DNA of 23,010 nucleotides, from positions 1 to 23,010 of the forward strand of contig JAEXBW010000032.1 of NCBI GenBank assembly GCA_023393825.1, given 5' to 3'. The notes under the pieces were generated by a model. It was not told the origin of the DNA. It searched no databases and saw only the letters and a list, made by a program, of their open reading frames with translations. The position numbers were made by a program, and so were the translations under genes. Shown here piece after piece: positions 8,220-15,563 of this stretch (the stretch's first letter is position 1; every line of letters begins with the position of its first letter). The DNA comes from Elusimicrobiota bacterium (GTDB lineage Bacteria > Elusimicrobiota > Elusimicrobia > Elusimicrobiales > Elusimicrobiaceae).

Positions 8220-9041
8220 ATGACTCAGCTTGATACGGTAAAGAAAGCGGCAGCATTTATAAACAAAAAGACTAAAAACTTTAAGCCCGAAATTGCTTTT
8301 ATAACAGGCAGCGGCCTTGCGGGCTGCGCGCCCGAAATGGAAGGCAAAGTAGTAGTTCCTTATTCCTCTATTCCCGGTTTTTTAAAAAGCACAGTTGCGG
8401 GCCACAGCGGCAACCTTATTTTTGGTACATATAAAGGTAAAAAATTGGCCGTGATGCAGGGCAGATTCCACTATTACGAAGGCCACGCGATGAAGGACAT
8501 CGCCATCGCCGTAAGAACGCTTGGTATGCTGGGCGTTAAAACCATTTTGGTATCTGCGGCGGTAGGCTCCATAAACGCAAAGCTTATCCCCGGCAGCCTT
8601 GCCGTGCTTAAAGACCACATTAACTTTATGGCAAACAATCCGCTTATCGGCAATTACGACCCTGCCTTCGGCCCTATGTTCTGCGATATGAGTACCACCT
8701 ACGACGCCGACCTGCGCAAAATTGCTTTAACGCTTGCAAAAAAGCATAAAGTAAACGCGGGCGAAGCCGTGTACCTTGCAGTAACAGGCCCTAACTTTGA
8801 AACGCCTGCGGAAATCCGCGCGTTTAAAACCTTGGGCGCGGACGTTGTCGGTATGTCCACCGTGCCTGAAGTTATTGCAGCCCGCCAGCTTGGTATGCGT
8901 ATATGCGGTTTAAGCTGGGTAACAAATTTGGCAAGCGGTATATCAAAACACCCCTTAAGCCACAAGGAAACTTTGGAAGAAACCAAAAAGATTGAAGGCA
9001 AGTTCAGCAAAATCTTGGCGGATTTAATTCCGAAACTTTAA
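8220..9041 (+). CDS. punA: Purine nucleoside phosphorylase (trimeric, class I)
   Basis: 273 residues, the usual length of the trimeric PNP/MTAP family. The enzyme cleaves purine (deoxy)nucleosides with phosphate to free base and (deoxy)ribose-1-phosphate in nucleoside salvage. Visible family motifs are GSGL (30-33), the phosphate-site GHSG (61-64), QGRFHYYEG (80-88), FETPAE (193-198), GMSTVPE (211-217) and VTNLASG (234-240). Asn236 sits where trimeric PNPs of 6-oxopurine specificity carry Asn, which favours inosine/guanosine over adenosine-type substrates. The usual TNAAGG segment reads SAAVGSIN (112-119), a modest departure. It follows yraN by 24 bases and is followed after 6 bases by a flippase gene, so probably co-transcribed. 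Cytoplasmic. Confidence 0.94.
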   Translation: MTQLDTVKKAAAFINKKTKNFKPEIAFITGSGLAGCAPEMEGKVVVPYSSIPGFLKSTVAGHSGNLIFGTYKGKKLAVMQGRFHYYEGHAMKDIAIAVRTLGMLGVKTILVSAAVGSINAKLIPGSLAVLKDHINFMANNPLIGNYDPAFGPMFCDMSTTYDADLRKIALTLAKKHKVNAGEAVYLAVTGPNFETPAEIRAFKTLGADVVGMSTVPEVIAARQLGMRICGLSWVTNLASGISKHPLSHKETLEETKKIEGKFSKILADLIPKL

Positions 9042-9047
9042 AATAAA

Positions 9048-10475
9048 ATGCGCGATAAAGTCATAAAACTGGGCAAGGAAACTTTAATTTACGGCACTTC
9101 CACGATAGCGGCAAGGCTGTTTAACTTTTTCCTCGTTCCTTTCTACACTTATTACCTTGTTACTACGGATTACGGCACGGTTGCCACGGTTTTTGCCTTT
9201 ATCGCGCTTACAAATATCGTATATCAGTACGGTATGGATCAGGCTTATCTGCGCTTTGCGGCGGATAAAAATTCTAAAGATACCTTTTCCACACCGTTCA
9301 CGGCGGTACTGGTAAGCGCGGTAATATTTTCCGCAGTTATTTTTGCGCTTGCGCCGCAAGTCGCGCTTATCATCGGCGCGGGGGAAGAAAACGCTTACCT
9401 TATAAAACTTTCCTGCGCCATAATGGCCTTTGACGCTTTAAATATTATCCCGTTTGCCAAGCTGCGCTTTGAGCATAAAGCATGGCATTTTGTAACGGTG
9501 CGCACGCTTTCCATAATGGTAAATGTGGTTGGCAATATTTTGGCTTTGGCTTATTTTAAAGCAGGTATAGAAGGCATTTTTTACGCGGGCATTTTTGCTT
9601 CTTTAGCATCTTTGGTTTTACTGCTGCCCGTGATAATAAAAGAATATACGCCGAAATTTGATAAAGCTTTATTTAAAGAGATGTTTTCTTTCGCTTGGCC
9701 GTTTATCCCCGCGGGTATGGCAAGCCTTTTGGTTAATGTTATAGATAAGCCCATTCTTTCGCACTTAGCAGGCCTTAGCGACGTTGGTATATATCAGGCC
9801 AACTGCAAGATAGGCATTTTTATGATGTTGATAGTTTCTATGTTTGACCAAGCGTGGCGTCCCTTTTTTATACAGTACTCAAAAAAGGAAGACTGCAAAC
9901 TTTTATTTGCCAAAATACTTACTGCGTTTACGGCGGTTTCCACATGGGTATTTTTAGGCCTTACAATGCTTATAACCACCGTTATAAAAACACCCATTTT
10001 CGGCTTTAACCTTATCCACAAAAATTACTGGAGCGGGCTTAACATTATTCCGCTTGTTTTGGCGGGTTATCTGCTTTACGGTTTTTATATTAATTTTATG
10101 GTCGCGCCCGTGCTTACCAAAAAAACAAAAGTGCTTATGTGGATTACTCTTTTAGGCGCGCTTGCCAGCGTGGTTACCAACCTTACTTTGGTTCCGCTCG
10201 TCGGTATTGTGGGCGCGGGCTGGGCAATATTTGCAAGCTACGCCGTTATGGCTTTAAGCTTGTTTATATTTTTACAGCGCAATTACCCTATAGAATATGA
10301 GTATAAAAAAATAACGCTTATGGGCGCAGGCGTTGTGCTGGGTTTACTTATAAACACCATTTTGGGGGAAGATATTACGCTAACCTCCACCGTCGTAAAA
10401 GTTATATATCTTGCGCTATATCCCGCATGGGCGGCTTTTGTTATACTTAAAGTAAGAGCAACCAAAAACTATTAA
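9048..10475 (+). CDS. Oligosaccharide/polysaccharide flippase (MOP superfamily, Wzx-like)
   Basis: 475 residues of almost continuous hydrophobic helices (about 12-14 membrane spans), the size and texture of Wzx-type lipid-linked glycan flippases. The N-terminus (IYGTSTIAARLFNFFLVPF, 14-32, then TTDYGTVA, 39-46) follows the typical opening of this family: two short polar turns around a first amphipathic helix and a Tyr-Gly before helix 2. Such proteins move undecaprenyl-linked oligosaccharides across the inner membrane. A WecA-like transferase gene lies only 0.7 kb downstream, beyond one opposite-strand gene, which supports a role in surface glycan assembly. MurJ or another MOP transporter is less likely. 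There is no Shine-Dalgarno sequence; translation may be coupled to punA, whose stop is 6 bases upstream. Confidence 0.85.
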   Translation: MRDKVIKLGKETLIYGTSTIAARLFNFFLVPFYTYYLVTTDYGTVATVFAFIALTNIVYQYGMDQAYLRFAADKNSKDTFSTPFTAVLVSAVIFSAVIFALAPQVALIIGAGEENAYLIKLSCAIMAFDALNIIPFAKLRFEHKAWHFVTVRTLSIMVNVVGNILALAYFKAGIEGIFYAGIFASLASLVLLLPVIIKEYTPKFDKALFKEMFSFAWPFIPAGMASLLVNVIDKPILSHLAGLSDVGIYQANCKIGIFMMLIVSMFDQAWRPFFIQYSKKEDCKLLFAKILTAFTAVSTWVFLGLTMLITTVIKTPIFGFNLIHKNYWSGLNIIPLVLAGYLLYGFYINFMVAPVLTKKTKVLMWITLLGALASVVTNLTLVPLVGIVGAGWAIFASYAVMALSLFIFLQRNYPIEYEYKKITLMGAGVVLGLLINTILGEDITLTSTVVKVIYLALYPAWAAFVILKVRATKNY

Positions 10476-10488
10476 TTTTGACGGCATA

Positions 10489-10523
10489 AAAAAAGAGCCT
10501 TTTTAAAAAGAAGGCTCTTTTTT
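10489..10523. terminator. Bidirectional intrinsic terminator between convergent genes
   Basis: Six As plus GAGCCTT pair perfectly with AAGGCTC plus six Ts (10489-10501 with 10511-10523); the stem can extend further inward. The GC core followed by a U-tract on either strand makes it work in both directions, ending the plus-strand flippase transcript and the minus-strand lipoprotein transcript. Confidence 0.9.
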
Positions 10524-10540
10524 ATTTGTATCATTAAAAA

Positions 10541-11155
10541 TTATTTCACGCTCAAAAGCGTAAGTTTAAGTTTTGCAAGGCCGTGTCCGTCGGTTATGTT
10601 TATAACGGTCGGCAGCGTGCTTTGCCCGTAAACCTGATAGTCCTCAAAAATAAAAACCTTTTGCACTATAAGTTTTTTCTGCTCCAGTTTATAGGGAAAG
10701 CTTAAACCTTTCTTAAAGTAATAGCTGCTTAAATAAGGCTCCCCCTTAAAAGTTATTTTATAATCCTCACCGCGCAGGGTGGAATAACCCGCAAAATTTT
10801 GAGGCTTTTGTATAAGCGTTTTTATAATCTCTTCAAATACGGTTTGCGCCTGTTGGTCCAAAGAAAGTGCGGAAGATTTATAAACAAAATTACTGCCGTC
10901 AAACACAGCTTCCAGCAGGGTGGCGGCAAAATCGCCCGTTATTTTAACGCGGACGCTTTGCTCCTCCGTCTTAAGCGTAAGCAGGGCGGCGTAACTGCTG
11001 CCTTTGGCTTCTCCCTCCGCCTTAAAAGCGGCAAAGGTAAGGCCGTTTTGCAGGAAAACGGGGTAATTGCGTTGCGGCTCTTTTGCACCTTTTGTACCAT
11101 AAGGTGCGCAAGCGCCAAGCAAAGTTAAGGCTAAAAGTATTTTTATTATTTTCAT
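10541..11155 (-). CDS. Outer-membrane-type lipoprotein of unknown function
   Basis: 204 residues from the ATG at 11155. An in-frame TTG at 11167 would add four residues, but the ATG gives a textbook lipoprotein signal: MKIIKILLALTLLGAC with lipobox LGAC and lipidated Cys16. Position +2 is Ala, not Asp, so transport to the outer membrane is possible. The mature part is beta-strand rich with segments such as LLEAVFDGSNFVYKS and ends in a series of short strands, which recalls LolB/LolA-like or DUF3261-type lipoproteins; I cannot assign it to a family. The gene stands alone on the minus strand between two plus-strand runs rich in envelope-glycan functions. A TATAAT box at 11184-11179 lies 23 bases upstream of the ATG; no Shine-Dalgarno sequence is seen. 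Confidence 0.8.
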   Translation of the reverse strand: MKIIKILLALTLLGACAPYGTKGAKEPQRNYPVFLQNGLTFAAFKAEGEAKGSSYAALLTLKTEEQSVRVKITGDFAATLLEAVFDGSNFVYKSSALSLDQQAQTVFEEIIKTLIQKPQNFAGYSTLRGEDYKITFKGEPYLSSYYFKKGLSFPYKLEQKKLIVQKVFIFEDYQVYGQSTLPTVINITDGHGLAKLKLTLLSVK

Positions 11156-11183
11156 ATACAAAACCAAGGTCTTTTTATATTAT
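11155..11183 (+). promoter_or_regulatory. Candidate promoter for the WecA-like gene run, overlapping the divergent lipoprotein promoter
   Basis: TATACA (11155-11160) and TATTAT (11178-11183) are separated by 17 bases, with the ATG only 6 bases beyond the -10 box. The AT-rich stretch 11176-11189 also contains a TATAAT box on the minus strand (11184-11179) for the lipoprotein, so the two promoters overlap and would compete. Confidence 0.35.
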
Positions 11184-11189
11184 ATTATT

Positions 11190-12209
11190 ATGGTCAATTT
11201 ATTTCTTTATTTTCTGGCTTTCGCTTTCGCCTTTCTGCTTACTTTTACGGCTATGCCGCTGCTGCGCAGCACGCTTGGCGGCAAACTTAAAGATACCCCT
11301 ACACAACTTAAAAACCATACGGGCATTATCCCGCTTACAGGCGGTGCGGCAATAGCAACAGGCTTTGCGCTAAGCCTTATATTAATAAGATTTTTAACGG
11401 ACTTTCCCACAGGCACCCTGCGTAATTTGCGCGGACTGTTTATAGGCGGCGCGCTGGTATTTATAGGCGGAGTTTTTGACGATTTTAAAAAACCCGCAGG
11501 CATAAGCCCTTACACCAAATTGCTCTTTCAGGCTGCCGCCGCGCTTATACTTATACATTACGGCGTTTGCGTGCAGTTTTTGCCAACCCCGTTTAACCAT
11601 ATAATAACGGTGCTGTGGGTGGTCGGTCTTACCAATGCCTTTAACCTTATTGATATTATGGACGGCCTTGCCGTAAGTCAGGCGGCTTTAGCGGCTTTAG
11701 CCTTTGGCATTATAGCTTTACCGTCGGAATTTATTTATGTAAACTTTGCGGCCTTCGCGCTTTTGGGCGCGTGTCTGGCATTTTGGCCCTATAATCACAG
11801 CAAAGCTAAAAAGACTTTTTTGGGCGATAGCGGCAGCAACCTTTTGGGCTTTTTGCTGGCGGCGGTGGCCCTTGGCACAAATTATTCCAGCATAAACAGT
11901 ATGGCGGTATTTGTGCCGCTGCTCATTTTGGCTGTTCCTTTGTTTGATACTGCCTTTGTTTCCGTCATAAGGATAGCAAAGGGCATATCCCCGCTTAAAG
12001 GCACGCCCGACCATTATCCCCTGCGGCTTATGCGTATGGGTTTAAAAAAGCCCCTAATTTTGTTATTATCTATAATTGCCGCCTTACTTTACGATGCTTT
12101 AGCATTTTTTATAACCAAAACCACGGGCGGCATATCTTTGGCGATATATCTTACTGTGCTTTCAGCCCTGCTGGGGCTGGCGCTGTGGCTTAAATTAAAA
12201 ACAAAATAA
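11190..12209 (+). CDS. WecA/MraY-family polyprenyl-phosphate sugar-1-phosphate transferase
   Basis: 339 residues, about 10-11 membrane helices. This family moves a sugar-1-phosphate from a UDP-sugar onto a polyprenyl phosphate, the first membrane step in making surface glycans or teichoic-acid-like polymers. Motifs in order: PLTGGAAI (48-55), GGVFDDFKK (93-101) with the double Asp, NAFNLIDIMDGLA (149-161), FLGDSGSNLLG (210-220) and PDHYPLRL (273-280). The last corresponds to the His-rich cytoplasmic loop that reads HxHHR in many WecA/TagO proteins; here it has one His and the Arg. Length and the NxxNxxDxxDG motif favour WecA/TagO over MraY. It begins a long run of closely spaced genes and is followed after one base by an FAD oxidoreductase. 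The sugar substrate cannot be read from the sequence. Confidence 0.9.
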   Translation: MVNLFLYFLAFAFAFLLTFTAMPLLRSTLGGKLKDTPTQLKNHTGIIPLTGGAAIATGFALSLILIRFLTDFPTGTLRNLRGLFIGGALVFIGGVFDDFKKPAGISPYTKLLFQAAAALILIHYGVCVQFLPTPFNHIITVLWVVGLTNAFNLIDIMDGLAVSQAALAALAFGIIALPSEFIYVNFAAFALLGACLAFWPYNHSKAKKTFLGDSGSNLLGFLLAAVALGTNYSSINSMAVFVPLLILAVPLFDTAFVSVIRIAKGISPLKGTPDHYPLRLMRMGLKKPLILLLSIIAALLYDALAFFITKTTGGISLAIYLTVLSALLGLALWLKLKTK

Positions 12210-12210
12210 T

Positions 12211-13512
12211 ATGCAAAACCAAACCATAATAATAGGGGCGGGGGTAAGCGGTCTTTCGTGCGCTTATCACCTGCAGCAAGCGGGCCGCGCGGATTATACC
12301 GTGCTGGAGGCTTCGCCGCGTTACGGCGGGCTTTGCGCTTCTTATAGCAAAGACGGTTTTACCTTTGATTACAGCGGCCACCTTTTGCATATCGCCAGCA
12401 AATACGGCCTAAAACTTACGCAAAAACTTTTGGGCAAAAACGTAAATCTTTTAAAGCGCAAAGCATTTGTACATCTTTACGGCAAAACAGTTCCGTTCCC
12501 GTTCCAGAATAATCTTTATTTTATGGAAGACGACAAATTTATAAGCAGCTGTGTGCAGGACGCCCTTTTAAGCTACAAACAAAATAAACCCAAAGACGCG
12601 CCTATGTTTAAAGACTGGGCTTTAGCGCTTTACGGCAAGTCAATCTGCCAGCATTTTATGTTTCCTTACAATCAAAAACTTTGGCAGACGGATTTAAAAA
12701 ATTTAACCTCCGCATGGTGTGGTAGTTTTGTGCCTTCCTCCACTTTGGAAGATATAATAAAAGGCGCGTACGGCAAACAGCGCAAAGATTACGGCTATAA
12801 TACCCATTTCTTTTACCCTAAGACGGGCGGCGCGCAGGCTTTGTGTGATGCGCTTGCCAAAAAAGCTGCAAATATAAACTTAAACACCGCCGTTACGCAA
12901 ATTGATTTAAAAGACAAAACCGTTACGGCAAACAGCAAGGAAATATCTTATAAAAACCTTGTAAGCACTATGCCTTTAAAAACTTTGGGCGGCATTATAA
13001 AGGGTTTGCCCGCCGATATAAAAAAACAATTTTCCCTGTTAAAGCATAACAGCGTTTATGTGCTTAACATAGCCGCTACGGGCAAAACGAAAGACGGGCA
13101 TTGGTACTACTTTGCGCAGGACAGTTATCCGTTTTACAGGATTGGCGTGCAGTCCGCATTTTCCCCCGCAAACGCCCCGCAGGGCGCGTGCAGCTTTTAT
13201 GTGGAATTTGCCTTTCCCTCCGACGCTAAAAAGCCCGACTTTAAAAAACTTGAAGAGCAAACATTTAAGCATCTTAAAGAACTCGGCTTTATAGAGCAGC
13301 AGGAAAATATATTATTTGCCGACTGGCTTGAAATCCCGCAAGCCTACCCCGTTTACGACACGGCCTACGCCGACGCGCGGGAAAAGATTGTTGCGTACCT
13401 CTCCTCCCAAAATATATACTTACTGGGTAGATACGGCGCCTGGGAATATTCTTTTATGGAGAAATCACTTTTAGACGGCGCGGCTTTAGCCGCCTGTCTG
13501 CTTAAGGTTTAA
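12211..13512 (+). CDS. FAD-dependent oxidoreductase, UDP-galactopyranose mutase/protoporphyrinogen oxidase-like
   Basis: 433 residues. The N-terminal dinucleotide fold is plain: IIIGAGVSGLSCAYHL with GxGxxG at 9-14 and the ribose-binding Glu33, then RYGGLCAS (37-44). FMFPYNQKLWQTDLKNL (149-165) matches the region seen in Glf-like and related amine-oxidase-superfamily proteins of glycan clusters. The C-terminal LLGRYGAWEYSFMEKSLLDGAALA closes the FAD site. Such proteins include UDP-galactopyranose mutases and uncharacterised oxidoreductases in polysaccharide loci. Location directly after a WecA-like transferase, with a flippase nearby, favours a role in nucleotide-sugar or lipid-linked-sugar chemistry over haem synthesis. 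One base separates it from the upstream gene; no Shine-Dalgarno sequence is seen. The exact reaction is not assignable. Confidence 0.82.
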   Translation: MQNQTIIIGAGVSGLSCAYHLQQAGRADYTVLEASPRYGGLCASYSKDGFTFDYSGHLLHIASKYGLKLTQKLLGKNVNLLKRKAFVHLYGKTVPFPFQNNLYFMEDDKFISSCVQDALLSYKQNKPKDAPMFKDWALALYGKSICQHFMFPYNQKLWQTDLKNLTSAWCGSFVPSSTLEDIIKGAYGKQRKDYGYNTHFFYPKTGGAQALCDALAKKAANINLNTAVTQIDLKDKTVTANSKEISYKNLVSTMPLKTLGGIIKGLPADIKKQFSLLKHNSVYVLNIAATGKTKDGHWYYFAQDSYPFYRIGVQSAFSPANAPQGACSFYVEFAFPSDAKKPDFKKLEEQTFKHLKELGFIEQQENILFADWLEIPQAYPVYDTAYADAREKIVAYLSSQNIYLLGRYGAWEYSFMEKSLLDGAALAACLLKV

Positions 13513-13514
13513 TT

Positions 13515-14645
13515 ATGAATGTTTTAATATACGGCGGAAGTTTTGACCCTGTCCACAAAGGACATTACGCGCTTTTAAAAGCGGCAATAAAACAGCTTAA
13601 CCCTGATAAGGTACACCTGTTTACGGCCTATCAATCCCCCTTTAAGGAAAAACCGCAAACGCCTTTTGAAGTAAGACTGCAAATGGCGCGCGCCGTCTTA
13701 GGCCCGCTTTCGCCCAATATAATTTTTGACGATTTTGAACAAAAAGCCGCCCGCGTAACATATACATGGGAAACTGCGGAATATGTACGTTCACTTTACC
13801 CCAATGCCAAAATTTACCTGCTTGTAGGCACGGATTGCCTTAACGATATTCACCGTTGGAAAAACGCCCCTTACCTTTTTGAAAACTCAATAATTACGGC
13901 AGGCAAAAGAAAAGGTTTTAACTTTGAAACAAAAGATTTTAATTACCTTCTTTTAGAAGGCACTTTCCCTTTAGTATCGTCATCGCAGCTGCGCCTTGCC
14001 ATTTTGTGCAACGGACTGCTGCCCACCAATCTGCCCCCTGCGGCAGCGCAGATGATAGAGCAAAATTTAATGTATGGCTTAAAGATGCACAAATGGCTGC
14101 AAGCCAATTTAAGGCCAAACAGATATTTACACGTTAAACTGGTGGCGCAGGCCGCCGTGGAACTGGCCAGACTTTACGGCGCAAACGCGGAAAAACTTGC
14201 TCTTGCCGCCATATTGCACGACGCGGCAAAATGTATGGGCAATAAAGACCTTGTGCAATACGCTTTGGACAATAAATTAAGCGTGCCAGACTTTGAGGAT
14301 ATATGCAAATATTCCCCCTCTCTTTTACATGCGGAAGTTTCCGCCCATTTGGCGCAAAAACTTTTTGAGATAAATGACCAAGAAGTCCTCTCCGCCATCA
14401 AAAGCCACACGCTTGGCCGCCCTGATATGGGCCTTGCCGAAAAAATACTTTTTATAGCCGATATGGCAAGCAAAGACCGCCGCCATAAAGACGCGCAGCG
14501 CGTACACGCCGCTTCGCTTAAATCCTTGGACGACGGTATGCTTGCCGCAATGCTTGTTAAACTTATGTTTACGGTGGAAACAAGCAAATGGCTGGCCCCC
14601 GCCGGCATACAATTATGGAACGAAATAATATCAAAACGCAAATAG
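13515..14645 (+). CDS. nadD: Fused nicotinate-nucleotide adenylyltransferase (NadD) and YqeK-type HD hydrolase
   Basis: 376 residues holding two enzymes normally encoded separately. Residues 1-190 are NadD, which makes nicotinate adenine dinucleotide from NaMN and ATP: YGGSFDPVHKGH (6-17) has the HxGH nucleotide-binding site (His14, His17), LLVGTD (102-107) and VSSSQLRLAI (154-163), the ISSTxIR element. Residues about 195-376 are a YqeK-family HD domain: His206, LHDAAK (234-239) with the His235-Asp236 pair, LLHAEVSA (270-277), SHTLGRPDMGLAEKILFIADMASKDR (297-322). YqeK proteins hydrolyse diadenosine tetraphosphate symmetrically. nadD and yqeK are adjacent genes in many bacteria, so this is a natural fusion, and no stop or frameshift lies between the parts. 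AAGG about 9 bases before the ATG may serve as ribosome binding site. Confidence 0.93.
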   Translation: MNVLIYGGSFDPVHKGHYALLKAAIKQLNPDKVHLFTAYQSPFKEKPQTPFEVRLQMARAVLGPLSPNIIFDDFEQKAARVTYTWETAEYVRSLYPNAKIYLLVGTDCLNDIHRWKNAPYLFENSIITAGKRKGFNFETKDFNYLLLEGTFPLVSSSQLRLAILCNGLLPTNLPPAAAQMIEQNLMYGLKMHKWLQANLRPNRYLHVKLVAQAAVELARLYGANAEKLALAAILHDAAKCMGNKDLVQYALDNKLSVPDFEDICKYSPSLLHAEVSAHLAQKLFEINDQEVLSAIKSHTLGRPDMGLAEKILFIADMASKDRRHKDAQRVHAASLKSLDDGMLAAMLVKLMFTVETSKWLAPAGIQLWNEIISKRK

Positions 14646-15541
14646 TTCAGCGCCTTGTTGTGTATGCCGCCGCAGCCCTTTTGATATACGGGGGTTTTGC
14701 ATACTTCCGCTCGCCCTGCGCGCAAAATCTTGCGCAAAGGAAGGAAACGGGCATAAACTTTTTGGTGCTTACGCAGCAGCCTATGTTTATCTCTTATAAT
14801 CCCAAGGCAAAAAAGGCGGTGGTAAGCATTATTAACCCCAGCAAAAAGAACCCAACTTTGGAAGACGTGCTTAAAGAAGCCTCTATTTCCACCGACGATT
14901 TTATGTTTTTGGAACCAAGCACAAAAAGCCGCACGCAGTTTTGGGATTCCTTTAAAGATAATTTACACCAATGGAAGCAAAAACCTTATATCGTTTTCTT
15001 TTATATTTACGATTACATAAAGTTACGCAAAGATAAAAAAACAGATATTTGCGCGGCGGATTTTATAGCGCTTTCTTATGAGCTTACGTCGCTTGCTCCC
15101 GCTGATTTTTCCGTCATAAACAAAGAGCCGCAAAAAGCGCCCGCAAAAAAACGCAAGCAGGAAGCCGCCCCCGCGCAGCCGCAAATAACTTTGGCGCAGG
15201 ATATAATAACCCCGCAGGAAGAAAAAAAGACAATAGTTATAGAAATTTTAAACGCGTCGGGCAAAAGCGGCCTTGCGGCGGAAGTTACCCGCTACCTAAG
15301 GGACCTTAACAATAAAGGCACGCTTAACTTAGACGTTATAAACTATTCCAACTTCCCCGCAGTTCAGCCCGAAACGCAGATAATAAACCACAGCGGCAAT
15401 TTGGAAGATTTAAAAAATATAAGCTTATATTTGAACTTAGGGGATAAAGAGATTTTCAGCAAAACTGATAAAATTGCCATATCAGATGCTAAAATAATAT
15501 TAGGGCAGGATTTCACCCTGCCAAAAACGCTAAATAAATGA
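14615..15541 (+). CDS. Membrane-anchored LytR_C-domain protein, apparent LytR remnant
   Basis: 308 residues from the ATG at 14615, which overlaps the end of nadD-yqeK by 31 bases. An in-frame ATG at 14588 would add nine residues (MAGPRRHTI) deep inside nadD and is less likely. A single membrane helix (about 13-31) anchors it. Residues 46-75 (GINFLVLTQQP, then YNPKAKKAVVSIINPSK) look like the opening strands of an LCP (LytR-CpsA-Psr) domain, but the Arg/Asp-rich catalytic body is absent. After a Lys/Pro/Ala/Gln linker (171-200) comes a clear LytR_C domain: IVIEILNASGKSGLAAEVTR (207-226), QPETQIINHSG (251-261), DAKIILGQDF (291-300). LytR_C is a cell-envelope domain of unclear role. In many bacteria a lytR gene sits between yqeK and rsfS, as here, so descent from that gene is likely. 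Confidence 0.8.
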   Translation: MERNNIKTQIVQRLVVYAAAALLIYGGFAYFRSPCAQNLAQRKETGINFLVLTQQPMFISYNPKAKKAVVSIINPSKKNPTLEDVLKEASISTDDFMFLEPSTKSRTQFWDSFKDNLHQWKQKPYIVFFYIYDYIKLRKDKKTDICAADFIALSYELTSLAPADFSVINKEPQKAPAKKRKQEAAPAQPQITLAQDIITPQEEKKTIVIEILNASGKSGLAAEVTRYLRDLNNKGTLNLDVINYSNFPAVQPETQIINHSGNLEDLKNISLYLNLGDKEIFSKTDKIAISDAKIILGQDFTLPKTLNK

Positions 15542-15552
15542 TAAACTCTATC

Positions 15553-15557
15553 AGAGG
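15553..15557 (+). promoter_or_regulatory. Ribosome binding site of rsfS
   Basis: AGAGG lies 6 bases before the ATG at 15564, which sets the start of the RsfS protein. Confidence 0.6.
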
Positions 15558-15563
15558 TATACT

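Noticed and set aside
11156..11167. TTG start giving four extra residues on the lipoprotein
   Set aside because: The ATG at 11155 yields an ideal lipoprotein signal peptide; the extension adds nothing.
14588..14614. Earlier in-frame ATG for the LytR_C protein
   Set aside because: It would add MAGPRRHTI deep inside nadD-yqeK; the next ATG at 14615 gives a normal N-terminal anchor and a smaller overlap.
14174..14737. A 187-residue open frame on the minus strand
   Set aside because: It is antisense to the YqeK part of the fused nadD gene and shows no family features.
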